Positions 12,921 to 20,630 of a DNA stretch of 64,000 nt are shown here, in pieces. Position 1 is the first letter of the stretch. Every line of letters begins with the position of its first letter. Under the pieces are notes generated by a model. The model was not told the DNA's origin. It ran no database searches and saw only the letters and a list, made by a program, of their open reading frames with translations. A program made the position numbers and the translations under genes. Origin of the DNA: SZUA-430 sp044220975 (lineage in GTDB: Bacteria > Pseudomonadota > Alphaproteobacteria > Micropepsales > Micropepsaceae). Location of the stretch: assembly GCA_044220975.1 (NCBI GenBank), contig JBGAPZ010000005.1, positions 1-64,000 of the forward strand. The letters are read 5' to 3'.

Positions 12921-13376
12921 ATGCTCTCATTTCTCCTCGCGTTGTCGTGGCAGGTTGCCACTTTGAGCGATCCGCTGGGCCGCCCGGTTTATGTCGCCGA
13001 AGTGGCGCCGGACAGTGCGCGGTCGTTGCGCTTTTTGTGCGGCGGTATCACCGGCGTCGTTTTGCAGTTCAACTTGGGGCGCATAACACCTTCCGACGAT
13101 GCGTTTTCGTTGAACGATCCCACGCCCGAAAACGTGCGCTTCACTTTCGCCGAGGGCAACTACGATACGACCGCCGTTCGCGCACCGATTACGGAGGGGA
13201 TCGGCACCTATGAGATCAAGGGCGAAGAGGCGATCTTCGTGCTGTCTCTCATGCGCGATAGCGAGCAAGTCGAGGTGCAACATGCGGGCGGAGCGGCTGC
13301 GTTCCCGCTGACGGGCGCGCGCGCCGCGATCGACGAGACGCGCGCCAACTGCCCGTACAAATACCCCGATCTTTAG
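12921..13376 (+). CDS. Small secreted protein of unknown function
   Basis: 151 residues with a short hydrophobic N-terminus (MLSFLLALSWQVA) that looks like a signal peptide, one Cys in FLCGG and one in the tail NCPYKYPDL, which could form a disulfide. I do not recognise the family. It follows the M23 peptidase by 11 bases and so is probably co-transcribed, which would place it in cell-envelope work. Its stop codon TAG overlaps the convergent clpB stop (shared TTAG at 13373-13376). Confidence 0.65.
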   Translation: MLSFLLALSWQVATLSDPLGRPVYVAEVAPDSARSLRFLCGGITGVVLQFNLGRITPSDDAFSLNDPTPENVRFTFAEGNYDTTAVRAPITEGIGTYEIKGEEAIFVLSLMRDSEQVEVQHAGGAAAFPLTGARAAIDETRANCPYKYPDL

Positions 13377-15971
13377 TGCAGCGTCGTTCCTTTCCTCTTC
13401 TCGTTGATGAGCAGACCGTTGCCGTCGGATGAGACGCGCACGGTGTCGCCGTCTTTGATTTTGCCTTCGAGCAATTGTTCGGCGAGCGGGTCCTGCAGGT
13501 GGCGCTGGATCGCGCGCTTCAAGGGACGCGCGCCGTAGACCGGGTCGTAGCCGGTGTTCGCGAGCCATTCCTTCGCTTGCTTGTCGAGTTCGATCGCGAT
13601 TTTCCGGTCGGAAAGCAGCTTCGCCAAACGTGCGACTTGGATGTCGACGATCTTGTCCATCTGGGCGCGGCCCAGACGGTGGAATAGGATCACTTCGTCG
13701 AGGCGGTTTAAAAACTCCGGCCGGAATTTCGCACGCACGATTTCCATGACGCCTTCGCGCACGATGGCCGTGTCTTCGCCGTCGGCTTGCGCGGCCAGCA
13801 GATCGCCGCCCAGATTCGACGTCAAGATGATGACCGTATTCTTGAAGTCGACCGTGCGTCCCTGCCCGTCCGTCAAGCGCCCGTCATCGAGCACTTGAAG
13901 CAGCACGTTGAAGACGTCGTTATGCGCCTTCTCGATTTCGTCGAACAGGATGACTTGGTACGGGCGCCGGCGCACCGCTTCGGTGAGCGCGCCGCCCTCT
14001 TCATAGCCGACGTATCCCGGCGGGGCGCCGATGAGGCGCGCGACCGAGTGCTTCTCCATGTATTCCGACATGTCGATCCTGACCATCGCGGTGTCGTCGT
14101 CGAACAGGAAGGCGGCGAGCGCCTTGGTCAGTTCGGTTTTGCCGACGCCGGTCGGACCCAAGAACAAGAACGAGCCGATCGGGCGGTTCGGGTCTTGCAG
14201 GCCCGCGCGCGCACGGCGCACGGCGGCGGAGACCGCGTGGACCGCTTCTTCTTGGCCGACGACGCGCGCGCCGATTGATTTCTCCATGCCGAGCAGTTTC
14301 TCGCGCTCGCCCGCCAGCATCTTGTCCACCGGAATACCGGTCCAGCGCGAGACGACCTGGGCGATATGTTCTTCCGTCACCGCTTCGGTGACGAGCTGCG
14401 TCGCCTGGCCTTCGTCGATCTTCTGCAGATCTCTTCTTCAAGGTCGGGATCACGCCGTAGGCGATTTCGCCCGCCTTCGCGAGGTCGCCTTTGCGTTGCG
14501 CGAGTTCGAGGTCGTGACGCGCCTTTTCCAACTTCTCTTTGATCGCCTGCGCCTGGCCGAGCTTTGCCTTTTCCTGTTTCCAACGGCTGGTCAGCGAGGA
14601 CGATTTCTCCTCGAGATCGCCGACTTCTTTCTCAAGCTTCTTCAGGCGGTCTTTGGAAGCCGTGTCCGATTCCTTTTTCAACGCCTCGCGCTCGATCTTG
14701 AGCTGCATGAGGCGGCGGTCGAGTTCGTCGAGCTCCTCAGGCTTCGAATCCACCTGCATGCGCAGGCGGCTTGCCGATTCATCGATAAGGTCGATCGCCT
14801 TGTCCGGCAGGAAGCGGTCGGTGATGTAGCGGTTCGAGAGCTGCGCCGCGGCGACGATCGCCGAGTCGGTGATGCGCACGCCGTGGTGCAGTTCGTATTT
14901 CTCCTTCAGCCCACGCAGGATCGAAATCGTGTCTTCGACCGTGGGTTCGCTCACGAACACGGGCTGGAAGCGCCGCGCCAGCGCCGCGTCCTTTTCCACG
15001 TGCTTTCTGTATTCATCGAGCGTGGTCGCGCCGACGCAGTGCAATTCGCCGCGCGCGAGGGCCGGCTTCAGCAAGTTCGAGGCGTCCATTGCGCCTTCGG
15101 CTTTGCCGGCGCCGACGAGCGTGTGCATCTCGTCGATGAAAAGGATGATCGAGCCTGCGGCCGCCGTCATCTCGGTGAGCACGGCTTTCAGGCGTTCTTC
15201 GAATTCGCCGCGATATTTCGCGCCTGCGATCAGAGCGCCCATATCGAGGGAGAGCAGCTTTTTCTCTTTCAACGATTCAGGCACGTCGCCGTTGACGATG
15301 CGCAGCGCCAAGCCTTCGACGATCGCAGTCTTGCCGACGCCCGGTTCGCCGATCAGCACGGGGTTGTTCTTCGTGCGGCGCGAAAGCACCTGGATTGTGC
15401 GGCGAATTTCTTCGTCGCGGCCGATGACGGGGTCGAGCTTGCCGGCGCGCGCCGCTTCGGTGAGGTCGCGCGCGTATTTCTTCAGCGCGTCGTAGCCTTG
15501 CTCAGCACTTGCGGTGTCGGCGGTGCGGCCCTTGCGCAGGTCGTTGATCGCTTCGTTCAGCTTTTGCGGCGTGACGCCGCCCGCCTTCAGGATGCGCGCG
15601 CTTTCGGGCGCGGTGCCGACGGCGAGCGCCAGCAGGATACGCTCCACGGTGACGAAACTGTCGCCCGCCTTCTTCGCGATCTGTTCGGCCTCATCGAGGA
15701 CGCGCGCGAATTCCGGCGTGGAATAGATTTGGCCGGCGCCCGAGCCTTCGACACGGGGTTGTTTGGCGAGCGCTGCTTCGGTCTGTTCGAGCGCGCGACC
15801 CGGATCGCCGCCTGCGCGTTTGATCAAACCGGCGGCGAGGCCTTCCTCGTCGTCGAGCAGAACTTTCAGCAGATGTTCCGGCGTCAGGCGTTGGTGGCCG
15901 GAGCGTTGGGCGAGGCCTTGGGCGTTTTGCAGGAAGGCTCTGGCGCGTTCGGTGAATTTTTCGGGGTCCAT
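13373..15971 (-). pseudogene. clpB: ATP-dependent disaggregase ClpB, interrupted by one frameshift
   Basis: Both halves are unmistakably ClpB. From 15971 come the Clp-N repeats, nucleotide-binding domain 1 (GEPGVGKT near residue 206, FIDEMHTLVGAG) and the coiled-coil M domain, down to EIAYGVIPTLKK. After residue about 514 (near 14428-14441) this frame becomes nonsense. The correct continuation, LQKIDEGQATQLVTEAVTEE, is in the next frame and runs through IAQVVSRWTGIPVDKML and nucleotide-binding domain 2 (GPTGVGKTELTKALA) to the stop at 13373. The jump corresponds to one extra base, or two missing, in an A/G-rich TTGAAGAAGAGATCTG context. Without the break the protein would be about 865 residues, normal for ClpB. 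No sigma-32 promoter was recognised upstream, where a REPIN-like repeat sits. Sequencing error, real inactivation and ribosomal frameshifting are not distinguishable from one sequence. Confidence 0.9.
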
Positions 15972-15990
15972 GGGATCAGCTCACTTCATT

Positions 15991-16142
15991 GTCGTGGCCG
16001 GGCTTGGGTCGGCCATCCCAGGTCGCCGCGCGCGGGCGCGGGAGAGAGACAGTTGCGTTCCGCTTGCGCGGCCCCCGCTATGCAGTCTCTCACGCGCACG
16101 AACGTGCGCTCACCAGATGACCGATCCAAGCCCGGCCATAAC
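15991..16142. repeat. REPIN-like inverted pair of family A palindromes
   Basis: The left unit GTCGTGGCCGGGCTTGGGTC (15991-16010) continues into GGCCATCCCA. The right unit, in reverse orientation, is GATCCAAGCCCGGCCATAAC (16123-16142). Between them a further imperfect stem pairs GAGAGAC (near 16044) with GTCTCTC (near 16085). Two REP-like units facing each other form one long imperfect hairpin just upstream of clpB. A related single unit lies at 5625-5656. Confidence 0.65.
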
Positions 16143-16147
16143 ATCGT

Positions 16148-16336
16148 TTGGGTTGCTTCGAGAATGCATTTGGGGAGCGTTTTTTCGCGTGCAAGGTCTT
16201 GATCTGCGACGCGTTCGACCGCGGGTTGCAACGAAGACGCAAAATCGAATCCGTAGCATGCGTAACTTGCGCGGAACTCTGCGGAATTTACCGTAGCAAA
16301 TGCGTAGCAAATCCGTTCGGCAGCGTAACACATCCG
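16148..16336. other. Intergenic region with GCGTA(G/A)C-type short repeats
   Basis: No gene is visible. Between about 16254 and 16336 there are recurrent short words: GTAGCATGCGTAAC, CGTAGCAAATGCGTAGCAAAT and GCGTAACACATCCG. They may be protein-binding repeats or remnants; nothing proves a function. Confidence 0.3.
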
Positions 16337-17535
16337 TTATGCCTCCCCCCGCTTCGGCAAAAGTGCGCGCGCGACGGGGTCGTTGAGATAACGCGCGAAG
16401 GCCACAAGTAGCGCATCGGCTTTGTAGCCGCGGAACGTTGGACCGTTTGGCCGGCGAAGCACCAGCGGCTGCACGTCGAACCGCGCGAGGCGCTGCGCGA
16501 GCCCGCGGGGCGTGAGCTTTGCGCCCCAATCGCAGGCCATCCACGGGCTATCGGCGTCGCGCGTGAGGGCGTCGACGAGGTGCGTGCTTGAAACCGGCTC
16601 GCCGTCGATGCCGACGATGCGGCGGATGTCGCGCAAGAGCGCGAGCGCGGAGGTGGGCGGTTCGAGATGTTCGGGGCTTGCGAATTGGCTGGCGGCGGCG
16701 CGGGCGGCCGCCTCGGCCTCAAGCCCCATCGCGTGTGCGCAGATGAAGAGCGGTGCCCAGGTTTCGCCGGCGCAGGGGCTTAGGAACGCGGGAAGCGCAG
16801 GTGCCGGGGCTGCGTTTGCTGTTTTCAGCTGTGCGCCGAACGCTTCGAATTCGGCGCGCAGGGCCAGCGCTTCCGCGGGCGGGTCGGCGAGCCAGGCGCG
16901 CCCTGCCCTCGCGCTCCAACGCGGGGGCCATCGGCAGAACGATGGCGTGGGCCAGCACCTCCTCCGGTGGGCTCATGCCGGTTGCGATCGCGAGCGGTGT
17001 GGCACAGCGGCGGACGGCGCCGTCCTTCGCGCGTGCGTTTGCCCAGCAGCGCGCCGTCCGTGTACGCGCCGGCCGCGATCAGCACGCGCATGTCGCGGCG
17101 CGCGAGGATGGTGTTCGCCGCGTCGTCGAGCAGAAGCGTGGGGCTTTCGTGCGCAATGAGATCCAGCACGTTCGCCGCGGTCGCGCGCGCGACGAGGCGG
17201 GGCGACGGCGTCAGCCAGCGCAACACGCGGAGCGCGCGCGCATGATCGGCACGCGGATCGCGGCCATGCAGAATCAGACGCGGGGACACGTCGAAACGCG
17301 CATGCGCGTGGGTGTGCAGCGACCAGAGGATGAGCGTGTCGAAGAGGGCTGGTGGTTCGGCGAGGTGGTGGGTGAGGAAGGCGCGGGCGCGGGTGAGCAA
17401 GGGCGGCGGCGCTGGCGCCAGTTCGGCCGGCGGCGGCGCTGCGCATGTGCGTTCGCGGTACTCGCGCAAGACCTTCTCAGCGTCGGCGAGTAACGTCTGG
17501 CGAAGCATGCGCGCGAGGTTTTGCCGTGGCGTCAC
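16337..17535 (-). pseudogene. DUF3631 family protein gene, broken by two frameshifts
   Basis: The N-terminal part (17535 downward) resembles DUF3631 ATPase-like proteins of mobile elements: LFDTLILWSLHTHAHARF, VLDLIAHESPTLLLDDAAN, IAAGAYTDGALLGKR. Near 17025-17035 the frame shifts to read DGAVRRCATPLAIATGMSP and VLAHAIVLPMAPALERE. Near 16905-16925 it shifts again to WLADPPAEALALRAEFEAFG and runs into the intact C-terminal module (ATG 16729: SALALLRDIRRIVGIDGEPV, LTPRGLAQRLARFDVQPLV, RGYKADALLVAFARYL). Each jump equals one extra base or two missing. The Walker A position reads HGRDPRADHARAL instead of a GKT/GKS loop, so nucleotide binding was probably lost even before the frame breaks. It sits at the edge of the accessory region. 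Confidence 0.7.
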
Positions 17536-17613
17536 GGGGTGAGCCCGGGTGGTTTCAGCAATGGGGCGAGCTTATAGAACAAATAAAGAACATTGTCAAG
17601 CGCGCCCTAATGT

Positions 17614-17626
17614 GCAATCATTGCAA
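17614..17626. promoter_or_regulatory. Palindromic operator candidate of the FitAB-type operon
   Basis: TGCAATCATTGCA is a perfect palindrome with a single central base, extended by a direct repeat of CAATCATTG. It lies 24 bases upstream of the antitoxin start, where ribbon-helix-helix antitoxins usually bind to autoregulate their operon. Confidence 0.5.
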
Positions 17627-17649
17627 TCATTGATAGCAACGAGCGAGCG

Positions 17650-17901
17650 ATGGGCAGCATCACGATTCGAAACCTGGACGATCGCGTGAAGCGCAAGCTG
17701 CGCGTGCGCGCGGCGCGCCATGGACGTTCGATGGAGGAAGAGGTGCGGCAAATCTTAGGGATAGCGCTTGCCGAGACCGCGCCGGCGCCGCCGCAAAACA
17801 TGTTCGACGTCATCCGCCGCCGCGTTGAGGCCACGGGCGGCGTCGAACTCACGATCCCCGCGCGCTCGAAGCGGATGCGCGCGCCGCCGCGGTTTACATG
17901 A
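17650..17901 (+). CDS. fitA: FitA/VapB-type ribbon-helix-helix antitoxin
   Basis: 83 residues. The N-terminal MGSITIRNLDDRVKRKLRVR is the beta strand and first helix of a ribbon-helix-helix DNA-binding domain, followed by HGRSMEEEVRQIL, the second helix typical of FitA/StbC-type antitoxins. The C-terminal 40 residues would wrap around and neutralise the toxin. The stop overlaps the toxin start by four bases (ATGA), giving translational coupling. A palindromic operator lies 24 bases upstream. Antitoxin with toxin is expected to repress its own promoter. Confidence 0.85.
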   Translation: MGSITIRNLDDRVKRKLRVRAARHGRSMEEEVRQILGIALAETAPAPPQNMFDVIRRRVEATGGVELTIPARSKRMRAPPRFT

Positions 17902-18317
17902 TCATCCTCGACACGAACGTGCTTTCGGAGGCGTTCAAGCCCACGCCGCATGCGGGCGTGGCCGCATGGCTCAAGGCCCTGCCCGCCGCCGATGTGTTCA
18001 CGACAACGATCACGGAGGCCGAGATTTTCTACGGCGTCGCGCTCCTACCCGCGGGCAAACGGCGCGCGACTTTGGAGGCGATGGTGCAAGGGCTGTTCGA
18101 GAACGACTTCGCCGGGCGCATCCTCGCCTTCGACAGCGCCGCCGCCCGCGCCTTCGCCGCGATCGCCGCCGAACGGCGCGGTGCGGGCAAACCCATTGGC
18201 GAATTCGACGCGCAGATCGCCGCGATCGCGCGCGCGCATGGCGCGATGCTCGCGACGCGGGACGTCAAGGATTTCGCGGGGTGCGGGGTGGTGGTGGTTA
18301 GCCCTTGGGCGGGGTGA
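17898..18317 (+). CDS. fitB: FitB/VapC-type PIN-domain ribonuclease toxin
   Basis: 139 residues with the PIN-domain acidic residues: MIILDTNVLSE with Asp5, TITEAEIFYG with Glu40/Glu42, and IGEFDAQIAAIARAHGAMLATRDVKDF, which carries the C-terminal Asp residues. These coordinate Mg2+ for RNA cleavage; in known FitB/VapC toxins the targets are tRNA or rRNA. It is translated from the ATGA overlap with the antitoxin. The fold is complete and no truncation is seen, so the module should be functional. It is the first intact cargo of the accessory segment. Confidence 0.87.
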   Translation: MIILDTNVLSEAFKPTPHAGVAAWLKALPAADVFTTTITEAEIFYGVALLPAGKRRATLEAMVQGLFENDFAGRILAFDSAAARAFAAIAAERRGAGKPIGEFDAQIAAIARAHGAMLATRDVKDFAGCGVVVVSPWAG

Positions 18318-18330
18318 GGGTTGGGACCTC

Positions 18331-18346
18331 TACGTGTCCCCAATTT
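18331..18346. repeat. Right half of the GGGGACACGT palindrome (REP-like family B)
   Basis: TACGTGTCCCCAATTT matches the right arm of the complete 62-bp elements at 18741 and 19221 (TTACGTGTCCCCTGATT). No matching left arm is found immediately upstream. Confidence 0.5.
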
Positions 18347-18386
18347 CTGTCCGACTGTTAAGCGAAGCTTGAGAGGAGACCAACGC

Positions 18387-18737
18387 GTGACACAGCCTGC
18401 AAAGTCAAAGTTCCTTCAACTCTTTGAGCGTGACCAGGGCCGGTGCGTCTACTGCGGTATGGATCTCAAGGCCGACTACGACCGCTTCATGATGGCCACT
18501 GAGGACCACCTTGTTCCGGCGTCCAAAGGTGGCAAAGGGAGAAATCTTGAAAACCTTATCCTGAGCTGCACCGTTTGCAACCGTCTCAAAGCAGACTTTG
18601 CACCCACAGACATCGGCCCGGCGAAGGACCGGCGCGCGTACATTGCTGCAGTTAGATCCCACATTCACAAGCGTCGCAGTGATCGCATGACGGATTTCAT
18701 GCAAGTTACACATCCGGGGCAAATGGACTACCAATAG
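18387..18737 (+). CDS. HNH endonuclease family protein
   Basis: I start at GTG 18387 because GAGGAG lies about 10 bases upstream; the open frame begins at 18321 without such a signal. The 116-residue protein has the zinc-bound HNH core: CVYCG (Cys20, Cys23), EDHLVPASKGG (His41 of the HNH motif), NLENLILSCTVCNRLK (Asn56, Cys61, Cys64). Such small HNH proteins nick or cut DNA and occur in restriction systems, phages and selfish elements. It has no methylase or phage neighbour. It occupies its own segment between two family B palindromes, which suggests it arrived as a separate piece. Confidence 0.82.
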   Translation: MTQPAKSKFLQLFERDQGRCVYCGMDLKADYDRFMMATEDHLVPASKGGKGRNLENLILSCTVCNRLKADFAPTDIGPAKDRRAYIAAVRSHIHKRRSDRMTDFMQVTHPGQMDYQ

Positions 18738-18740
18738 GTG

Positions 18741-18802
18741 AAATCCGGGGACACGTCACAATCTCCGATCACGCGTTCGCATTTGTTACGTGTCCCCTGA
18801 TT
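18741..18802. repeat. Family B palindromic element, complete copy 1
   Basis: The left arm AAATCCGGGGACACGTCACA and right arm TGTTACGTGTCCCCTGATT enclose a 23-base centre containing CTCCGATCA and GTTCG. The arms form an imperfect inverted repeat. Copy 2, 480 bases downstream, is nearly identical. The sequence type resembles REP elements mobilised by REP-associated tyrosine transposases; no such transposase is in this window. Confidence 0.75.
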
Positions 18803-18839
18803 CCTGAATCGCAGCTAGCGCGGATTCTCGCTTACAGCT

Positions 18840-19206
18840 CTAACCAATCGTCACACGCTGAATGCGCTCTCTGCAGACACCGATGTCGGGACGGATCCGA
18901 CCGATCTTTGCGTCGCATTGGTCGCTCTCGGCGAGATCGCGGCATGCCTTCGCATTGTAACAGATGCAGTACGACTCGCTGTAACCAGCGCTTACGGCGT
19001 CGTATGTACACAAGATCTGCCTACCTTGCGGTGGCTCCGGCGCATTCTTGAGTAAGCGATCGACCACCTCTGATCGAGTTGATGATAGGTAGCGTTGAGT
19101 GGCAAGGTGGGTTGTCATGCTGAACTCTGCATGACGTCAAACCAACCAACGCGACAAGTAAGAGCAAGCGGAAACGAAGCATCGTCATCTCATCCTTGTC
19201 GAACAC
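18840..19206 (-). pseudogene. Degraded small lipoprotein gene between two palindromic elements
   Basis: From 19188 the frame gives MLRFRLLLLVALVGLTSCRV, a clear lipoprotein signal peptide with lipobox LTSC, but it leaves a plausible protein after about 30 residues and stops at 19021. A second frame (down to 18840) carries a Cys-rich segment that looks like real protein (ILCTYDAVSAGYSESYCICY, ACRDLAESDQCD) but has no good start. The offset again equals one extra base. The simplest reading is one small Cys-rich lipoprotein broken by a frameshift near 19090-19110. Alternatively only the 92-residue frame 18840-19118 is translated. Family unknown. Confidence 0.4.
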
Positions 19207-19220
19207 CTAAGCGAATTGGG

Positions 19221-19283
19221 AAATCGGGGGACACGTCACACTCTCCGATCATGTGTTCGAATTTGTTACGTGTCCCCTGATTT
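19221..19283. repeat. Family B palindromic element, complete copy 2
   Basis: AAATCGGGGGACACGTCACA and TGTTACGTGTCCCCTGATTT enclose a centre almost the same as copy 1 (CTCCGATCATGTGTTCGA). Orientation is the same as copy 1, so the two copies form a direct repeat around the lipoprotein remnant. Confidence 0.75.
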
Positions 19284-19380
19284 AGTTGTCGAACCTGAGC
19301 AGTAATACTGCCGATAATCCCGATAATCGCGGCGACAGGTCATGGTGTTCCCGAGGGTCTCGGGGGGAATCCCTAGGCGC

Positions 19381-19980
19381 TCACATTCGGCGTAGGCCGA
19401 AGTTTGCGAGGGCGGCTTTGTCGATTGGGCGGCCTTCTTTGTCGAAGAGGAAGCTTAGACGGTCCAGTTCGGCGAGGAGGCAGGTGCGCAGGTTTGGCCA
19501 CTCGAACAGCGGTTGATCCCAGTTCTTTTCCCCAACGGCAATCACGGTCCCATCGGCGAGTTCGATAAAATTTGCGCCGGTGTCGAGCGCGTTGTTACCG
19601 CCAACAAGTAACGCTCCCCCAGGGAGGTGGTCGCGACGCTGGTGACCGATCAAATCCCAAGGGAGGACATTGTCGACCGAGCGCACGTAGTTGGCACGGC
19701 GTCCATACAGAAAGAAATTGCTCGAGAATAGATCGATGCCATTGAAGGCTCGATGGATATCGCGAAGCGCGCTTGTGCTGTAGGCCGGCAACGCCTGCAA
19801 CAGGGCGGCTTGTTCTTCGGCGGTGATGGGAGCGAATACGTCGTGAAACCACGCCATTGGGGCGACATGCGGAACGCGTGCGATCTGCTCGGCGCCAGAT
19901 TGGGTCGTTCTCTGCCCTAGCCCTTTCCAAATTTCGAGCCGGGCGAGCACCATGGTTCGAAGGTCGGATGCCGTGTCCAT
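19381..19980 (-). CDS. SMI1/KNR4 (SUKH)-like protein
   Basis: I start at ATG 19980; upstream extension would need a TTG. The 199-residue protein has a layout like SUKH immunity proteins: an N-terminal helical part (ITAEEQAALLQALPAYSTSA), a central FNGIDLFSSNFFLYG, then GALLVGGNNALDTGANFIEL and DGTVIAVGEKNWDQPLFEWP. That order, with a hydrophobic strand, a DG turn and a W/F-rich strand, is common in SUKH domains, which often protect against contact-dependent toxins. No toxin gene is adjacent, so it would be an orphan immunity gene or a general SUKH protein. The match is by pattern only. Confidence 0.5.
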   Translation of the reverse strand: MDTASDLRTMVLARLEIWKGLGQRTTQSGAEQIARVPHVAPMAWFHDVFAPITAEEQAALLQALPAYSTSALRDIHRAFNGIDLFSSNFFLYGRRANYVRSVDNVLPWDLIGHQRRDHLPGGALLVGGNNALDTGANFIELADGTVIAVGEKNWDQPLFEWPNLRTCLLAELDRLSFLFDKEGRPIDKAALANFGLRRM

Positions 19981-20073
19981 ACGTGACGCTCGCTTTGTTT
20001 TGTTGGCGATGCAAGCGCACACCGGCAATCAGGTGACAAGAGCGGGCGGGACCCGCCTACGCCAGAGGCTTCG

Positions 20074-20242
20074 GCGGGCACTGCGCCCGTGGTCCCAGGC
20101 TGCGTTGTCGCTAGAGTAAGTGCAGGAGCTTGTCCGGCTCGATCGATGGTGTTTGGCAGCGGTTGGGTTTGGTGGCTTCGACAGCGGGCGGCGGGGCCAT
20201 GTCTTTCAGCGGCACGTGGCACTGCCATTCCTCGGAGTCCGG
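20074..20242. repeat. Direct repeat copy 1 (about 169 bp), partner at 20912-21084
   Basis: From GCGGGCACTGCGCCCG to CCTCGGAGTCCGG this stretch is nearly identical to 20912-21084, with scattered substitutions and a short indel. It holds the 3' end of the gene that is complete at 20950-21321. At its right edge the similarity stops exactly where TCCCCTGATTT, the right arm of a family B palindrome, begins. Confidence 0.85.
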
Positions 20243-20290
20243 TCCCCTGATTTGGCAGTTTTGCTCGGGCTCCTTTTCCATGGGAGCCAT
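20111..20290 (-). pseudogene. Chimeric remnant: duplicated 3' end of the secreted-protein gene joined to a new 5' end
   Basis: The last 43 codons (DSEEWQCHVPLKDMAPPP through NRCQTPSIEPDKLLHLL) match the C-terminus of the protein encoded at 20950-21321, with several substitutions. Upstream of the junction at 20242 the frame stays open into unrelated sequence (MAPMEKEPEQNCQIRGP), giving a 59-codon reading frame that starts 5 bases after the yjdM stop on the same strand. It has no signal peptide, so if translated it would be cytoplasmic, unlike its parent. The frame has stayed open despite divergence, so it is either young or still expressed behind yjdM. Confidence 0.6.
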
Positions 20291-20294
20291 CGCG

Positions 20295-20630
20295 CTAGGT
20301 CTTTTTCACAAGAGCCGATTTGAGTTTCATCGCGCCGATGCCGTCGATGCGGCAATCGATGTCGTGGTCGCCTCCGACGAGGCGAATGTTCTTCACTTTC
20401 GTGCCGACTTTGACGACTTGCGACGACCCTTTCACTTTCAGATCCTTGATGACCGTCACCGTGTCGCCGTCGGACAGGACATTGCCGTTTGCGTCACGGA
20501 TGACGGCGGCAGTGTCCGACACCTCTTGGGTGAGCGACCATTCGTGCGCGCATTCTGGGCAGATGATTAGCGGGCCATCCTGATACGTGAAGGCTGAGTT
20601 GCACTTTGGGCAAGGCGGAAGTTCGCTCAC
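20295..20630 (-). CDS. yjdM: YjdM/PhnA family zinc-ribbon protein
   Basis: I choose GTG 20630 because GGAG lies 8 bases upstream and the resulting protein begins VSELPPCPKCNSAFTYQDG with 111 residues, the usual YjdM length; an ATG at 20672 would add 14 odd residues. The N-terminal zinc ribbon has CPKC and CPEC. The C-terminal PhnA domain contains RDANGNVLSDGDTVTVIKDL and VKVGTKVKNIRLV, ending DIDCRIDGIGAMKLKSALVK. The biochemical role of YjdM is not established; it was once named for alkylphosphonate use without direct proof. It lies alone between two half palindromes in the accessory region. Confidence 0.88.
   Translation of the reverse strand: MSELPPCPKCNSAFTYQDGPLIICPECAHEWSLTQEVSDTAAVIRDANGNVLSDGDTVTVIKDLKVKGSSQVVKVGTKVKNIRLVGGDHDIDCRIDGIGAMKLKSALVKKT

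Noticed and set aside
14031..16202. Plus-strand open frame of 723 codons across clpB
   Set aside because: It is antisense to an obvious ClpB with Walker motifs; its composition (Arg/Ala/Leu/Phe-rich without domains) is that of a shadow frame in GC-rich DNA.
18741..19283. Integron cassette array with attC sites
   Set aside because: The palindromes lack the GTTRRRY core, GTTACGT being a mismatch, and no integron integrase is present; REP-type repeats fit better.
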